Shown here: positions 51,235 through 61,924 of the stretch, piece by piece
Layout of the letters: every line of letters starts with the position of its first letter
Numbering within the stretch: position 1 is the first letter of the stretch
Source: Burkholderiales bacterium
GTDB lineage: Bacteria > Pseudomonadota > Gammaproteobacteria > Burkholderiales > Burkholderiaceae_E
DNA: 64,000 nucleotides
NCBI GenBank assembly: GCA_947487165.1
Contig: CANKWX010000002.1
Location: forward strand, 1 to 64,000
Reading direction: 5' to 3'
Notes under the pieces: generated by a model
What the model saw: the letters and a program-made list of their open reading frames with translations, nothing else
The model's database searches: none
Told to the model about the DNA's origin: nothing
Position numbers and translations under genes: made by a program

Positions 51235-52188
51235 ATGCTCGCTTTCCTGCTGCAACGTCTTCTCTACACGCTGCCGATCATGTTCGGCGTCGCGCTGGTG
51301 TGCTTCGGCCTGGTCCACCTTGCGCCCGGTGATCCGCTGGTCTCGATCCTGCCGCCTGATGCCAGTGCTGAATTGCAGCAGCAAATGCGCGCCCTCTACG
51401 GCTTCGATCGTTCGCTGCCCGAGCAGTTCGCCAGTTGGGTCTGGCGTGCCCTGCAGGGAGATCTCGGCACCTCGATCGCAAGCAACCGGCCGGTCGCCAC
51501 CGAGGTGATGAAGGCGGTCGGTAACACCCTGCGTCTGGCTGTCATGGCGACCCTGATCGGCTTCATCCTGGGTGGGCTCTTCGGCTTCGTCGCCGGCTAC
51601 TTTCAGAACAGCTGGATCGACAAAGCGGCATCGCTCACCTCGGTGCTGGGCGTCAGCGTGCCGCACTACTGGCTGGGCATGGTGCTGGTCATTGTGTTTT
51701 CGGTGCAGCTGATGTGGCTGCCTTCCTCCGGCGCCGGCCCGGGCGGCTCCGACGAATGGGTCTGGAATTGGGCTCACCTTCAACACATGGTGCTGCCGGC
51801 ATTGACGATGAGTGTGATTCCGATGGGCATCATTGCACGCACGGTGCGCGCACTGGTCGCCGAGATCCTGTCCCAGGAATTCATCGTCGGGTTGCGCGCC
51901 AAAGGTCTGACCGATGTCGGGATTTTCATGCATGTCGTCAAAAACGCGGCCCCGACGGCGCTGGCGGTGATGGGCTTGCAGCTCGGCTATCTGCTTGGCG
52001 GCTCGATCCTGATCGAGACGGTGTTCTCGTGGCCTGGCACCGGCTTTTTGCTCAACAGCGCGATCTTTCAGCGCGACTTGCCACTGCTGCAGGGCACGAT
52101 CCTGGTGCTGGCCATGTTCTTCGTACTGCTCAATCTGGTGGTCGATGTGATCCAGACGCTGCTCGACCCGCGTATTGCAAGGACCTGA
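51235..52188 (+). CDS. ABC transporter permease, DppB/OppB type
   Basis: 317 residues with six predicted helices. The N-terminus MLAFLLQRLLYTLPIMFGVALVCFGLVHLAPGDP is the usual DppB start, and the EAA-like loop is EFIVGLRAKGLTDVGIFMHVVKNA, followed by GGSILIETVFSWPGTG. It forms the inner-membrane channel with the DppC-like permease that starts 12 bases downstream. Confidence 0.95.
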   Translation: MLAFLLQRLLYTLPIMFGVALVCFGLVHLAPGDPLVSILPPDASAELQQQMRALYGFDRSLPEQFASWVWRALQGDLGTSIASNRPVATEVMKAVGNTLRLAVMATLIGFILGGLFGFVAGYFQNSWIDKAASLTSVLGVSVPHYWLGMVLVIVFSVQLMWLPSSGAGPGGSDEWVWNWAHLQHMVLPALTMSVIPMGIIARTVRALVAEILSQEFIVGLRAKGLTDVGIFMHVVKNAAPTALAVMGLQLGYLLGGSILIETVFSWPGTGFLLNSAIFQRDLPLLQGTILVLAMFFVLLNLVVDVIQTLLDPRIART

Positions 52189-52199
52189 GGGCGAACCCA

Positions 52200-53089
52200 A
52201 TGCTCAGCATCAGCGTTGATCCCACCAAGGTCCCGGATATCGGGCTCGAGCGCTCGCCCGGCTACTGGCAAACCGTCGGTCGTCGCCTGCTGCGCGACAA
52301 AGTTGCGATCGGTGCCGGCCTGGTGATTCTCGGATTGTTCGTGTTAGCGGTGTTCGGCTCGTGGCTGACGCCGTCCGACCCCTACACCGCCTCGATGCTC
52401 AACCGCCTCAAGCCGATCGGCACCGAGGGCTATCCGCTGGGCAGCGACGAACTCGGGCGCGATATGTTGTCGCGGCTGATGGTCGGCACGCGACTGTCGC
52501 TGTTCATGGGCATTACGCCGGTGATCTGCGCCTTCGTGATCGGTTCGGTCATTGGCATCATCGCCGGCTATGCCGGTGGCCTGACCAACACCCTGATCAT
52601 GCGTACGATCGACGTCTTCTACGCCTTTCCGTCAGTGCTGCTGGCGATTGCACTGTCAGGCGCGCTGGGGGCCGGCATTACCAACTCGCTGATCTCATTG
52701 ACGATCGTCTTCATTCCGCCGCTCGCCCGCGTGGCCGAGAGCGTCACGACGCAATTGCGCGGGCGCGATTTCGTCGAGGCAGCACGCGCATCAGGCGCCG
52801 ATGCCTTGACGATCGTTCGCGTCCACGTGCTGGGCAACGTCCTCGGGCCGATCTTTGTCTATGCCACCAGCCTGATCGCGGTATCGATGATTCTGGCCTC
52901 CGGCCTGAGCTTTCTCGGCCTGGGCGTCAAACCCCCGGAGCCCGAGTGGGGACTGATGCTCAATACGCTGCGCACCGCGCTGTATGTGCAGCCCTGGATC
53001 GCCGCACTGCCCGGGGTCATGATCTTCATTACCTCGATCGCCTTCAATCTGCTGTCGGATGGGCTTCGTTCGGCGATGGAGATCAAGCA

Positions 53090-53093
<4 letters not shown>
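52200..53093 (+). CDS. ABC transporter permease, DppC/OppC type
   Basis: 297 residues from ATG 52200 (MLSISVDPTKVPDIG). DppC-type features are LTPSDPYTASMLNRLKPIG, GSDELGRDMLSRLMVGTR, the EAA loop DFVEAARASGADALTIVRVHVLGN, and SFLGLGVKPPEPEWG near the end. The frame is open upstream within the preceding permease gene, but only this start gives the family N-terminus. It ends in a 4-base ATGA overlap with the ATPase gene. Confidence 0.95.
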
Positions 53094-54129
<1,036 letters not shown>

Positions 54130-54133
<4 letters not shown>

Positions 54134-55170
54134 CGAGCGCCAGCATCGCCGCGACCACCCCGAACGCCGACGAGGTCTTCGTTGACATCCAGGCACTGAC
54201 CGTGACTTTCAAGGGCGCACGCAGGCCGGTCAACGCAGTCAGCGGCGTCGACCTGCAAGTGCGCCGCGGCGAGGTGGTCGCGCTGATCGGTGAATCGGGC
54301 TCGGGCAAAAGCGTCACGCTGCGAACGCTGCTGCGCCTGCATGCCGAGCGTCGTACGAGTCTTGGCGGGTGCATCCGCGTCGGCAGCCACGCGGTCCTGG
54401 ACCTCGCGCCAAGGGCGCTCGCCGACTACCGCGGAAAGGTCGCTTCGATGATCTTTCAGGAGCCGCTTCTCGCACTCGACCCGGTCTACACCGTGGGCGC
54501 TCAGATCGTCGAGGCGATCCGTCGCCACGAGCCGGTCAGTGCACACGAGGCTCGTCAGCGTGCACTGCAGTTGTTCGAGCGTGTGCGAATCCCCAGCCCC
54601 GAGCGACGGCTCGATGCCTATCCCCACGAACTGAGTGGCGGCATGCGCCAGCGAGCGATGATTGCGTTGGCGTTGGCCTGCCGACCGCAACTGCTGCTTG
54701 CCGATGAGCCGACCACCGCGCTCGATGCCACCGTCCAGATTCAAGTACTGTTGCTGCTGCGCGAACTGCAGCGCGAACTCGGCCTTGCCGTGATCTTCGT
54801 CACCCACGACATCGGCGCGGCGGTCGAGATCGCCGACCGCATCGCGGTGATGTATGCCGGGCGCATCGTCGAGGAAGGTCCGGTGCGCACCCTGATTCGC
54901 GAGCCTCGCCATCCCTATACACGGGCGCTTTTGCAGAGCCGCGCCCATGGTGCAATGGCCAAAGGCACTCGACTCGTGACAATCCCCGGCGCCCCTCCCG
55001 ACCTCAGCGCCCTGCCCCCGGGCTGTGCCTTTGCCGAGCGCTGCTCGATCGCCCAGGATGCCTGTCGTATCACGCAGCCGGAGATCGTCCATTTGTCGAT
55101 TGAGCACCGCGCGCGCTGCTTTCGCACTGGCGAGACGGTCACTGGCAGCGAGCCGCCTGCTGTGCGCTGA
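54130..55170 (+). CDS. ABC transporter ATP-binding protein, OppD/DppD type
   Basis: 346 residues. Walker A is [12 protein letters not shown], the Q-loop [15 protein letters not shown], the signature [17 protein letters not shown], and Walker [13 protein letters not shown] with the H-loop VTHDIGAA. The C-terminal Cys cluster is [14 protein letters not shown]. It pairs with the OppF-like ATPase as a heterodimer. It is the last gene of the importer operon; no T-rich terminator was seen immediately after. Confidence 0.94.
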
Positions 55171-55305
55171 CCCTCGTCAGACATTGCACGCCGGTTGCCA
55201 TACTGTGTGCATCCTCGTCTTTGTCTGCTGACGAGTGGCTTGGGACGGGTGGCTTGGTATCGGGTGCCTTTGTTAACATTCGCCGAAAGCCAAAGGAGAC
55301 AGCCC

Positions 55306-56178
55306 TTGCGAATTGCCTTTCAGCGCCTCACGGCACTGGTCACCCTGCCCTTGCTCTTTGCGGGCAGCATCGCGCACGCGGCCCAGCAAATCGTCGAATT
55401 GGGCGCCAATGGCGCGCCCGCGACAGTCCAGATGCCCAAAGGAACGCGTGAAGTCGATCTGGTCACTCAGCGTGGCGGCAACTGTCGCTTCGGTCGGACC
55501 TGGGGCTATGACCTCACCTCGCTCGAACTCTGGGTCAACGGCTGCGCAGGCAGCTTCAGACTGACGGTCGCTGACCCTCAACCCGCCGCGGCGCCGGCGG
55601 CCGGCGCCCCGGATTCATCCAATGCTGCCGCCGCACTCGCTGCTGCTGCCGCGATCGCCGGTATCGCGATCCTCGCAAGCCGGGGCAATCAGAATCACAA
55701 CAATCAACCGTCCTACAACCCGCCGCAGGGTGGTCAGTATTACCCCCCGCCCAACGCCGGCTACTATCCGCCGCCACAAGGCGCCTATCCGCCAGGCGGC
55801 GGACGCCAGGGCCCGATCAGAGGCCCGAACAATCTGTGCCTCGATATGCGCGGCGGCCAGGCAGTCCAGGGCACCGAACTCACTGTCTTTCGGTGCCATG
55901 GCGGCCCTAACCAATCCTTCACCTGGACGCAACGAGGCGAGTTGATCGTTCAAGGACTGTGTCTTGACATCGCAAACGCCGATCGCAACGACGGCGCCAA
56001 GGTGGTGACCTGGCGCTGCAATGGCGGACCCAATCAGCGCTGGGCCGCCAATGGTGCGCAGATACAGAGCCAGATGAACAGCAAATGCCTGGACATCTTC
56101 GGCGGCAATTTGAACAACGGTACGCAGGTGATCATGTACTCGTGCAATGGCCGCCCTAATCAACGCTGGTTCTGGTGA
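55306..56178 (+). CDS. secreted DUF3011-like/ricin-type lectin protein
   Basis: 290 residues starting at TTG 55306, preceded 7 bases upstream by AAAGGAGA; no ATG gives the signal peptide (ending IAHAAQQ). Residues about 25-85 resemble the DUF3011 beta domain (VDLVTQRGGNCRFGRTWGYD, NGCAGSF). A hydrophobic Ala-rich segment and a Pro/Tyr/Gly-rich linker (PPPNAGYYPPPQGAYPPGG) follow. The C-terminal half (about 165-290) is a ricin B-type beta-trefoil with three QxW-like repeats: GGPNQSFTW, GGPNQRWAA and GRPNQRWFW. It should bind sugars outside the cell. It overlaps the possible upstream start of the EF-hand gene. Confidence 0.87.
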   Translation: MRIAFQRLTALVTLPLLFAGSIAHAAQQIVELGANGAPATVQMPKGTREVDLVTQRGGNCRFGRTWGYDLTSLELWVNGCAGSFRLTVADPQPAAAPAAGAPDSSNAAAALAAAAAIAGIAILASRGNQNHNNQPSYNPPQGGQYYPPPNAGYYPPPQGAYPPGGGRQGPIRGPNNLCLDMRGGQAVQGTELTVFRCHGGPNQSFTWTQRGELIVQGLCLDIANADRNDGAKVVTWRCNGGPNQRWAANGAQIQSQMNSKCLDIFGGNLNNGTQVIMYSCNGRPNQRWFW

Positions 56179-56201
56179 GCGCTCAGCGCGAGGTGAATAC
56201 C

Positions 56202-56663
56202 GTGACGAAACATCCTTTGCATGTGCTGACCATCTCGGCGGTCCTGACCTGTTTCATGGTGTCAGCCGCTGCGCAGTCAGCGCAGCCAACCGTCTCAAAA
56301 CAGATCTTCAGTGACGCCGATGCCAACCGCGACGGCTATGTCGACCTCAATGAATTTCATCGGGATATTGCGGCTAGCTTCACGCTGCTTGACCATGATC
56401 GCGATGGCTACATCACTCGGGAAGAGATCGAGTCGATTCCGGACAAGGCGCGTGTGAAGCTGCTTTTGCGTGCATTGAAAGCGGCCGATCGCGACGGTGA
56501 TGGGCGGCTTTCGTTCAAGGAAGTGATCGAAGCGCGAATGGCCTACTTCGATCAGGCCGACACCAATCGCGACGATCGGATCTCGCTGGATGAAGCGCTT
56601 GCCTATGATGCACTGCTGCAAAAGCGACTCCGCGAGACGCAGGGGGCCGCTTCAGTCCGATAA
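56202..56663 (+). CDS. secreted EF-hand calcium-binding protein
   Basis: 153 residues from GTG 56202, with GAGG 8 bases upstream; GTG 56175, overlapping the lectin stop, is an alternative. After a signal peptide (ending VSAAAQS) come four EF-hand loops: DADANRDGYVDLNE, DHDRDGYITREE, DRDGDGRLSFKE and DTNRDDRISLDE. The first three keep the acidic 1-3-5-12 positions; the fourth has Asp instead of Gly at position 6. A calcium-dependent envelope or matrix role beside a lectin is inference. Confidence 0.87.
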   Translation: MTKHPLHVLTISAVLTCFMVSAAAQSAQPTVSKQIFSDADANRDGYVDLNEFHRDIAASFTLLDHDRDGYITREEIESIPDKARVKLLLRALKAADRDGDGRLSFKEVIEARMAYFDQADTNRDDRISLDEALAYDALLQKRLRETQGAASVR

Positions 56664-56757
56664 AGCGCGACCGCTTTATCTAACAGCGGGCTAGCCGGCG
56701 GCACTTGGGCACGGCAGAAGGATCGCGATGCCGATCCCGACAGATGCGACGAAGAAG

Positions 56758-56774
56758 TGTCGATTTTCTTTACA
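56758..56774 (+). promoter_or_regulatory. candidate upstream activator motif of the PEP-CTERM gene
   Basis: TGTCGATTTTCTTTACA, a TGT-N11-ACA imperfect inverted repeat, 64 bases upstream of the sigma-54-like -24 element. The position fits an enhancer for a PrsR-type activator; a motif search over other PEP-CTERM genes of the genome would be needed to confirm it. Confidence 0.3.
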
Positions 56775-56837
56775 GCCGCATCGCAAACAGTCGTGACATT
56801 TTTCCTTGCTTTAAGCCCAGAGCGGTGTTCGGGCTGA

Positions 56838-56853
56838 TGGCATGCATTTCGCT
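56838..56853 (+). promoter_or_regulatory. candidate sigma-54 promoter of the PEP-CTERM esterase gene
   Basis: TGGCAT, five bases, TCGCT, with the invariant GG and GC at correct spacing; two positions deviate from consensus. The predicted start is near 56865, about 56 bases before the ATG. PEP-CTERM genes in some betaproteobacteria are under RpoN control, which makes this plausible. Confidence 0.4.
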
Positions 56854-56920
56854 TAGCCATCCGTCCAGAAGGTGCGCTGGGTGCCTTCCTGAAAACAATC
56901 GAGAACCTGGGAGGCAGTCC

Positions 56921-57856
56921 ATGAAGCGGATAGCAGCAATTTTTGGTGTGGTGCTGGGACTTATGACCGGCGCTGCGCAGGCCGTGCCAAGCAATATGTT
57001 CGTGTTCGGCGACAGCTTGATGGATACCGGCAATCTGTACATCGCCAGCACCAGTAGTGGTACGCCAACACCACCCTCTCCGCCTTATTTCAACGGGCGT
57101 TTCTCGAACGGCCCGGTATTTGCTGAACTGATTGCGGGTACCTATGGCATCGCCCTGACCCCCAGTCTCCTGAGCGGCAACAACTTTTCTTGGGCCGGCG
57201 CCCAAACCGGCCCTGGCGTCACCAACGGCTTCATCCCCAACGTCCAGACGCAGATCGGCAGCTTCCTCACAAGCAGATCAGGCGTCGCTGACCCCAACGC
57301 GGTGTACTGGATCGAAGGCGGCGGTAATGATGTGCTGCCAGCATCCCAGTCCGCCAACATCCCGGTTGCGATCGCAGGCATCGTCAACAATATCGCCACC
57401 GAGATCGTGACCCTGGCGAGCAGCGGGGCGAAAAACTTCGTGATCGTGAATGTGCCTAACGTCGGGGCGACGCCTCGTGTCCAGGCGATGGGACCTGCTG
57501 CCGCAGCCGGTGCGACCGGCATCACCATGGCAATCAATCAGGGCCTGCTGCAGGCGATCACATCGATCAGCGGCAGCTACCCGTCGCTGAACCTGCAACT
57601 GCTGGATCTTTACGGCATTGGCAACATGGTCGCTGCCAATCCGCTCGCCTATGGTTTCACCAACACCACAGACGCCTGCCTGACCGAAACCAGTTTGTGC
57701 GCCAACCCGGATCAATACCTGTACTGGGATGCATTCCACCCCACTGCTGCGGTGGGGCGATTGGTTGCGGCGGTCTATATTCCTGAGCCGTCCACCCTGC
57801 TCTTGCTGCTGCTGCCGATCGCCGTGCTTGGATTTTCAAAGCGCAAATCGAGCTGA
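56921..57856 (+). CDS. PEP-CTERM-anchored SGNH/GDSL esterase
   Basis: 311-residue secreted hydrolase. The signal peptide ends GAAQAVPS. GDSL block I is VFGDSLMDTGN with Ser32; the block III oxyanion segment is EGGGND; block V is YWDAFHPT with the catalytic Asp and His. The C-terminus is a PEP-CTERM sorting signal: IPEPSTLLLLLLPIAVLGF followed by the basic tail SKRKSS, so it should be processed by an exosortase encoded elsewhere. GGGAGG lies 6 bases before the ATG. The ester substrate is unknown. It has a strong terminator, but an antisense frame overlaps its last 200 bases. Confidence 0.93.
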   Translation: MKRIAAIFGVVLGLMTGAAQAVPSNMFVFGDSLMDTGNLYIASTSSGTPTPPSPPYFNGRFSNGPVFAELIAGTYGIALTPSLLSGNNFSWAGAQTGPGVTNGFIPNVQTQIGSFLTSRSGVADPNAVYWIEGGGNDVLPASQSANIPVAIAGIVNNIATEIVTLASSGAKNFVIVNVPNVGATPRVQAMGPAAAAGATGITMAINQGLLQAITSISGSYPSLNLQLLDLYGIGNMVAANPLAYGFTNTTDACLTETSLCANPDQYLYWDAFHPTAAVGRLVAAVYIPEPSTLLLLLLPIAVLGFSKRKSS

Positions 57857-58451
57857 GTTGCTGCTGTCGAATCGTCACGAAGCCCCGGTCGTCCGGGGCT
57901 TTTTCATTTGACAGACCGAGCGCGCGCAACGCATGAGTGACCGACACCCATGCGCTAACTGAGCGCATCGGCGTCGACTTCACATAGTCGACCAGTTGCT
58001 CCAGCACCCTGCCCCATCCCTGAGAAAAGCCCATCTGCTCGTGTGCCTGTGCGTCTTCTCGGGTGCTGTGAATGGCACGGGCGGTATAGGTGCAGCCGCC
58101 GCCTGAGTGCGGCTCGAAAGTCAGTACGACGGTGAGGAACCAGGGCACCGAGCCCGGTGTGAGCGGCCGATATCCGGGACCGAGCGCTGAAGTCCAGACC
58201 AGCCTGCGGTTCGGCACGATCTCGAGATAGCAGCCCGGCGCCGTGGGCAACTTGTTACCGTCAGGATCGACCATCTGAGCAAAAAATTGGCCTCCAGGCC
58301 TCAGATCGATCTCGCACTCGATGGTTCGATAGGGTTTCGGACAGAACCACGGCATCAGATGTTCAGGTGTGGTCCAGGCCTTGAACAGGAGCTCGGGCGG
58401 CACGTCGACCACGCGCTGCAGCACCAAGTCTCTTTCGTCTTGCATCGTCAT
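57657..58451 (-). CDS. SRPBCC/AHSA1-like protein with read-on C-terminus
   Basis: 264 residues from ATG 58451, backed by a strong AAGGAGGA site. Residues 1-158 form an activator-of-Hsp90-ATPase-like SRPBCC domain (RVVDVPPELLFKAWTTPEHL, DLRPGGQFFAQM, GWGRVLEQLVDYVKS). Family proteins normally end about here. The frame instead continues about 105 codons through the convergent terminator hairpin and antisense to 200 bases of the PEP-CTERM gene. The tail (SAWVSVTHALRALGLSNEK and on) has no family character. It may be a lost stop, a frameshift or simply a long real tail; the domain itself is secure. Confidence 0.75.
   Translation of the reverse strand: MTMQDERDLVLQRVVDVPPELLFKAWTTPEHLMPWFCPKPYRTIECEIDLRPGGQFFAQMVDPDGNKLPTAPGCYLEIVPNRRLVWTSALGPGYRPLTPGSVPWFLTVVLTFEPHSGGGCTYTARAIHSTREDAQAHEQMGFSQGWGRVLEQLVDYVKSTPMRSVSAWVSVTHALRALGLSNEKAPDDRGFVTIRQQQLSSICALKIQARRSAAAARAGWTAQEYRPPQPIAPPQQWGGMHPSTGIDPGWRTNWFRSGRRLWCW
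57880..57905. terminator. intrinsic terminator after PEP-CTERM gene
   Basis: AAGCCCCGG (57880-57888), loop TCGT, CCGGGGCTT, then T-rich. It lies 24 bases after the stop. The SRPBCC frame reads across it on the other strand. Confidence 0.85.
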
Positions 58452-58561
58452 GGTCGTCCTCCTTTGAAGCAGGTACAGATTGTGCCGACTCGTTGAGGCT
58501 GAAGCGAATTGCCCGGCACTGATGGAACGAAAGTGAAAAGACAAACCGTGACGTGCTCGCA

Positions 58562-59878
58562 ATGAGCCTGAATCTTGAGGGCAATGCGCAAGCTGCACGC
58601 AAGCGATCCGGCGCAGCACTGCTCGGCTTGCTGGCGCTCACGGTGGCCCTTGCCGGCTGTGGTGGCAACAGCGATGACGACAGTGTTGGTGGCAGCACTG
58701 GTGGCGGGACGGTAAAGACCAGCGTGGCACCGCTGACACTCCCTGGGCCCTATCCGATTGCCTGCAGCAACGTCGCACAGGATTTCAGCGGCACAGCGCA
58801 AAGCGCCGCTCAGGCGCAAGCCTACTGGGAAGGCAGGCCTGCCTCGGACGGGAGCACTCGTTATGCGACCGATCTTCTGACCGACCCAGGCAATGCACTG
58901 TCGGTGACCGTCAATGCGCCTGACAACACCACACTCTTTGGCTCATTTGCCGGCAAGCTAGCCCAGTTTGTCGTGCTCGTCTGCTATCCCACCAGTGCAG
59001 ACAACGCCAGGTCAGACTTCGCCTTGCCCACCGGCAAGGTCGTACCGCGCATGCAGACCGGCGCGCAGCCGCCGCTGTTCGCAAACGAATCGACCCGCTA
59101 TCCGGTGCTCGCCTTCTCGCACGGGCTGGCGGGAAGCCCACTGTCTGGCGACTATTTCGTTGTGCTGTCCTGGCTGGCAAGTTTCGGCTATGTGGTGGTC
59201 GCGCCCTTTCATGGCGATCCGCGCTTTACCAATCTGCAGATTGCAGACTTCGGTGACGCGCTCACCGTCCTGTCACATCTGAGCGATGCGGTTGCCATGC
59301 AGGCACTGCGTCCCCTGTCTGTCACGGCATCGTTGGACCTGGTGCTGGCGCACCCTCAGTGGCGAGATCACCTCGATAGCGCGCAGATCGGCGGATTCGG
59401 CACGAGCATCGGCGGCGAAACCATGATGCTGATGGGCGGTGCCGCGCTGACGACCACAGCCGGCCTCGCCTCGACCTCGGTCGGTGTCGATCACCGCATC
59501 AAGGCCGCGGTGGGCTATGTCCCCTACTTCGGGCAACCGCTGCTGCCGGCCTTCGGTCGCGACCAGCAGGGACTCGACAGCGTGACGCTGCCCTTCCTTG
59601 CCATCAGCGGGACATCGGACAGGATCGCTCCAGTGCTCGTGACGCAGCAAGGCATGACGCGGCTTGGCGGCACGCGACAGCTGGTCAGTCTGACTGGTGG
59701 CGATCACGAGCTCAATGCCTCGTCATCCGCCGACGTCATGACCTGGTCAGTCACCTTCCTGGATGCCCTGGTACGCGGCACGCCGAGCGCTCGCGCGACA
59801 CTGACCACGATGACCAGTGTGGAGGGAGGCGGCGACGACAGACTGGTCTTGCCCTTGAGCAGCCCTCTTGCGCCTTGA
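58562..59878 (+). CDS. lipoprotein alpha/beta hydrolase (lipase/acetylhydrolase-like)
   Basis: 438 residues from ATG 58562 (GTG 58553 possible). The lipobox is VALAGCGG near residue 35, followed by a Gly/Ser/Asp-rich linker. The fold resembles platelet-activating-factor acetylhydrolase-like dienelactone hydrolases: the oxyanion HG in AFSHGLAGSPL, nucleophile G-T-S282-I-G, an acid in ISGTSDRIAPV and His in TGGDHELNA. It is probably an outer-membrane or periplasm-facing esterase. It diverges from the SRPBCC gene with a 110-base gap; no ribosome site is clear. Confidence 0.88.
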   Translation: MSLNLEGNAQAARKRSGAALLGLLALTVALAGCGGNSDDDSVGGSTGGGTVKTSVAPLTLPGPYPIACSNVAQDFSGTAQSAAQAQAYWEGRPASDGSTRYATDLLTDPGNALSVTVNAPDNTTLFGSFAGKLAQFVVLVCYPTSADNARSDFALPTGKVVPRMQTGAQPPLFANESTRYPVLAFSHGLAGSPLSGDYFVVLSWLASFGYVVVAPFHGDPRFTNLQIADFGDALTVLSHLSDAVAMQALRPLSVTASLDLVLAHPQWRDHLDSAQIGGFGTSIGGETMMLMGGAALTTTAGLASTSVGVDHRIKAAVGYVPYFGQPLLPAFGRDQQGLDSVTLPFLAISGTSDRIAPVLVTQQGMTRLGGTRQLVSLTGGDHELNASSSADVMTWSVTFLDALVRGTPSARATLTTMTSVEGGGDDRLVLPLSSPLAP

Positions 59879-59904
59879 GATGATCGCGGCGCCTGCTTAC
59901 TTAA

Positions 59905-61833
59905 CTAAGCACCCAGCTTGAAGGCCGACACGCCTTGCAGCAACTGGGCGGCCTGCTGGCGCAGGCTTTCAGCAGCGGCAGCACTTTCCTCGACCAGCGC
60001 GGCATTTTGCTGCGTGCTGCGGTCCATTTGTGCTACGGCTTCGCCGACCTGGTGAACGCCGGTGCTCTGCTCGGTGCTGGCACTGCTGATCTCGGCAACG
60101 ATGGCCCGCACGTGCTCGATCGCGGCCACGACCTCGGTCATCGTCGAGCCCGCCGTATCAACCTGCTCGGCGCCCTTCGCAACGCTCTCGACGCTGGCGG
60201 CGATCAGTTGCTTGATCTCGCGAGCGGCGTCGGCAGCGCGCTGGGCCAGCAAGCGCACCTCGCCGGCCACCACCGCGAATCCACGCCCCTGTTCACCTGC
60301 CCGCGCGGCCTCGACTGCGGCGTTCAGCGCCAGGATGTTGGTCTGAAAGGCGATGCTGTCGATGGTGCTGGTGATATCGGCAATGCGCTTTGAACTGTCA
60401 TTGATGCCCTTCATCGTCTGCACCACCTGGCCCACTGCCTGGTTGCCGCGCTGCGCCACGCTGCTTGCATCCTGTGCCAGCTGATTGGCCTCGCGGGCGT
60501 GCTCAGCGGTGCTGCGCACCGTCGATCCCAGCTCATCCATGGTGGCTGCGGTTTGCTGCAGCGCTGCTGCCTGCTGCTCGGTGCGCCCGGACAAGTCCTG
60601 ATTGCCCTGGGCGATCTGGGCGCTTGCCGTGGCGACACTTTCGGCGTTATGACGCACACCGCTGACCACGTGCTCCAGACTGCTGTTCATGGCTGCCAGC
60701 GCGCGCAGCAGTTGCGCGATCTCGTCATTGCCCTTTACTTGCACCCGCGAGCGCAAATCGCCTTCGGCGACCGCCTGAGCCAGGCGCAACGCATTGCCGA
60801 CCGCCGATGTGGTGGTACGTGTGGCGATCGACATCACCCACACCACCAGTGCGGCGAGCAAGGCGAGGCTGACGCAAAGCCATATAAGGCTGCTGCGTGC
60901 TGCTGCCGCATGTTGCGCCAGCGCTTCCTCAATCAACGTGAAGCCAACCGTCATCAGCGCGAACTGTTCGTCGATGACCCGGGTGTAGGCTGCGAAGTAG
61001 TCGCTGGCCGGATAAGCGATCTTGTCGGCCTGCAGGATGTGCTCCTCCATCAGCTTGAGCGCTTGCGCAGCGCCCGAACGGGCCGCTTCCAGCGGTTTAG
61101 CCAGGGCCTGGCCCATCTCCGGGTTGACCTGCGACACCTGATCAAACAGCTTTGCGGCTTCGCGCATGTGAAGCTCCAACTGCGCAGACATGCCTTCGAA
61201 ACGCGCCTTGTCAGCCCCCGAGGCCTCGCCACGAGTCAGCAGCACGGCGCCGCGCGCGCGCATTTGCCCGAGGTCTTCGGTCACCTTTGGCAAAGCCGCC
61301 AGCACAGCCGCCTGCAGAAAGTAAGTCGCAGGGTCACTTTCGAAAACCAGACCACTTTCATGGCTGAGTTCCTCAAGCAGTGCCAGCGCATCAGCAATCA
61401 GCGCGGTGTGCCTGGCAAAACTCTGCGCCGCAGGAATCGCCTTGCCTGCCACTTCGCCGGAGAGCGTCTTCCAGCTTGACGACCACACTCGCAGACTCTG
61501 AGTGATGCGTTCGCTGTTCAGGGCGCCCACGGCCTCCTGCACCGCCGCCAGCGCTTGATCGACCTCGGCCTGCTTTGCCTGACGTTTGGCGACCATCGCC
61601 TCGTTACCCGCCAGCATGCCGGCTGAGAACCCGCGGTGCTGCTGAGCGAGGCGAATCAGCGACAGCGTGGCGCTCAATGACGGCAGACCCGACAGTTCCT
61701 TGCGCGCCGTCGACCACTGACCGATACGGTCCTGCACAACCAGCGTACCGGGCACTGCCAGCATGACGAGGGCGATCAGACCGACAAGCAGAAACTTGTG
61801 CGCGATGCGAAGGTTGGTAATCAAAGCGCTCAT
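59905..61833 (-). CDS. methyl-accepting chemotaxis protein with NIT-like sensor domain
   Basis: 642-residue chemoreceptor. TM1 is at about 12-32; a helical periplasmic domain (about 40-310) starts with [20 protein letters not shown], as in nitrate/nitrite-sensing (NIT) domains; TM2 lies near 315-335; a HAMP domain follows, then the signalling hairpin with the conserved tip [33 protein letters not shown]. Methylation-helix sequences flank the tip. It ends without a CheR-binding pentapeptide (GVSAFKLGA). The ligand is unknown; nitrate is only suggested by the domain. No che genes are adjacent. Confidence 0.93.
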   Translation of the reverse strand: MSALITNLRIAHKFLLVGLIALVMLAVPGTLVVQDRIGQWSTARKELSGLPSLSATLSLIRLAQQHRGFSAGMLAGNEAMVAKRQAKQAEVDQALAAVQEAVGALNSERITQSLRVWSSSWKTLSGEVAGKAIPAAQSFARHTALIADALALLEELSHESGLVFESDPATYFLQAAVLAALPKVTEDLGQMRARGAVLLTRGEASGADKARFEGMSAQLELHMREAAKLFDQVSQVNPEMGQALAKPLEAARSGAAQALKLMEEHILQADKIAYPASDYFAAYTRVIDEQFALMTVGFTLIEEALAQHAAAARSSLIWLCVSLALLAALVVWVMSIATRTTTSAVGNALRLAQAVAEGDLRSRVQVKGNDEIAQLLRALAAMNSSLEHVVSGVRHNAESVATASAQIAQGNQDLSGRTEQQAAALQQTAATMDELGSTVRSTAEHAREANQLAQDASSVAQRGNQAVGQVVQTMKGINDSSKRIADITSTIDSIAFQTNILALNAAVEAARAGEQGRGFAVVAGEVRLLAQRAADAAREIKQLIAASVESVAKGAEQVDTAGSTMTEVVAAIEHVRAIVAEISSASTEQSTGVHQVGEAVAQMDRSTQQNAALVEESAAAAESLRQQAAQLLQGVSAFKLGA

Positions 61834-61924
61834 GCCGCGTAGGTCCTCATGTTGCTGCCCGACGAGGGCGCAGACCTAGAATGTCACGCGATTGTGTCTT
61901 TCAATCTTCCGATAAGCGCTGGTG

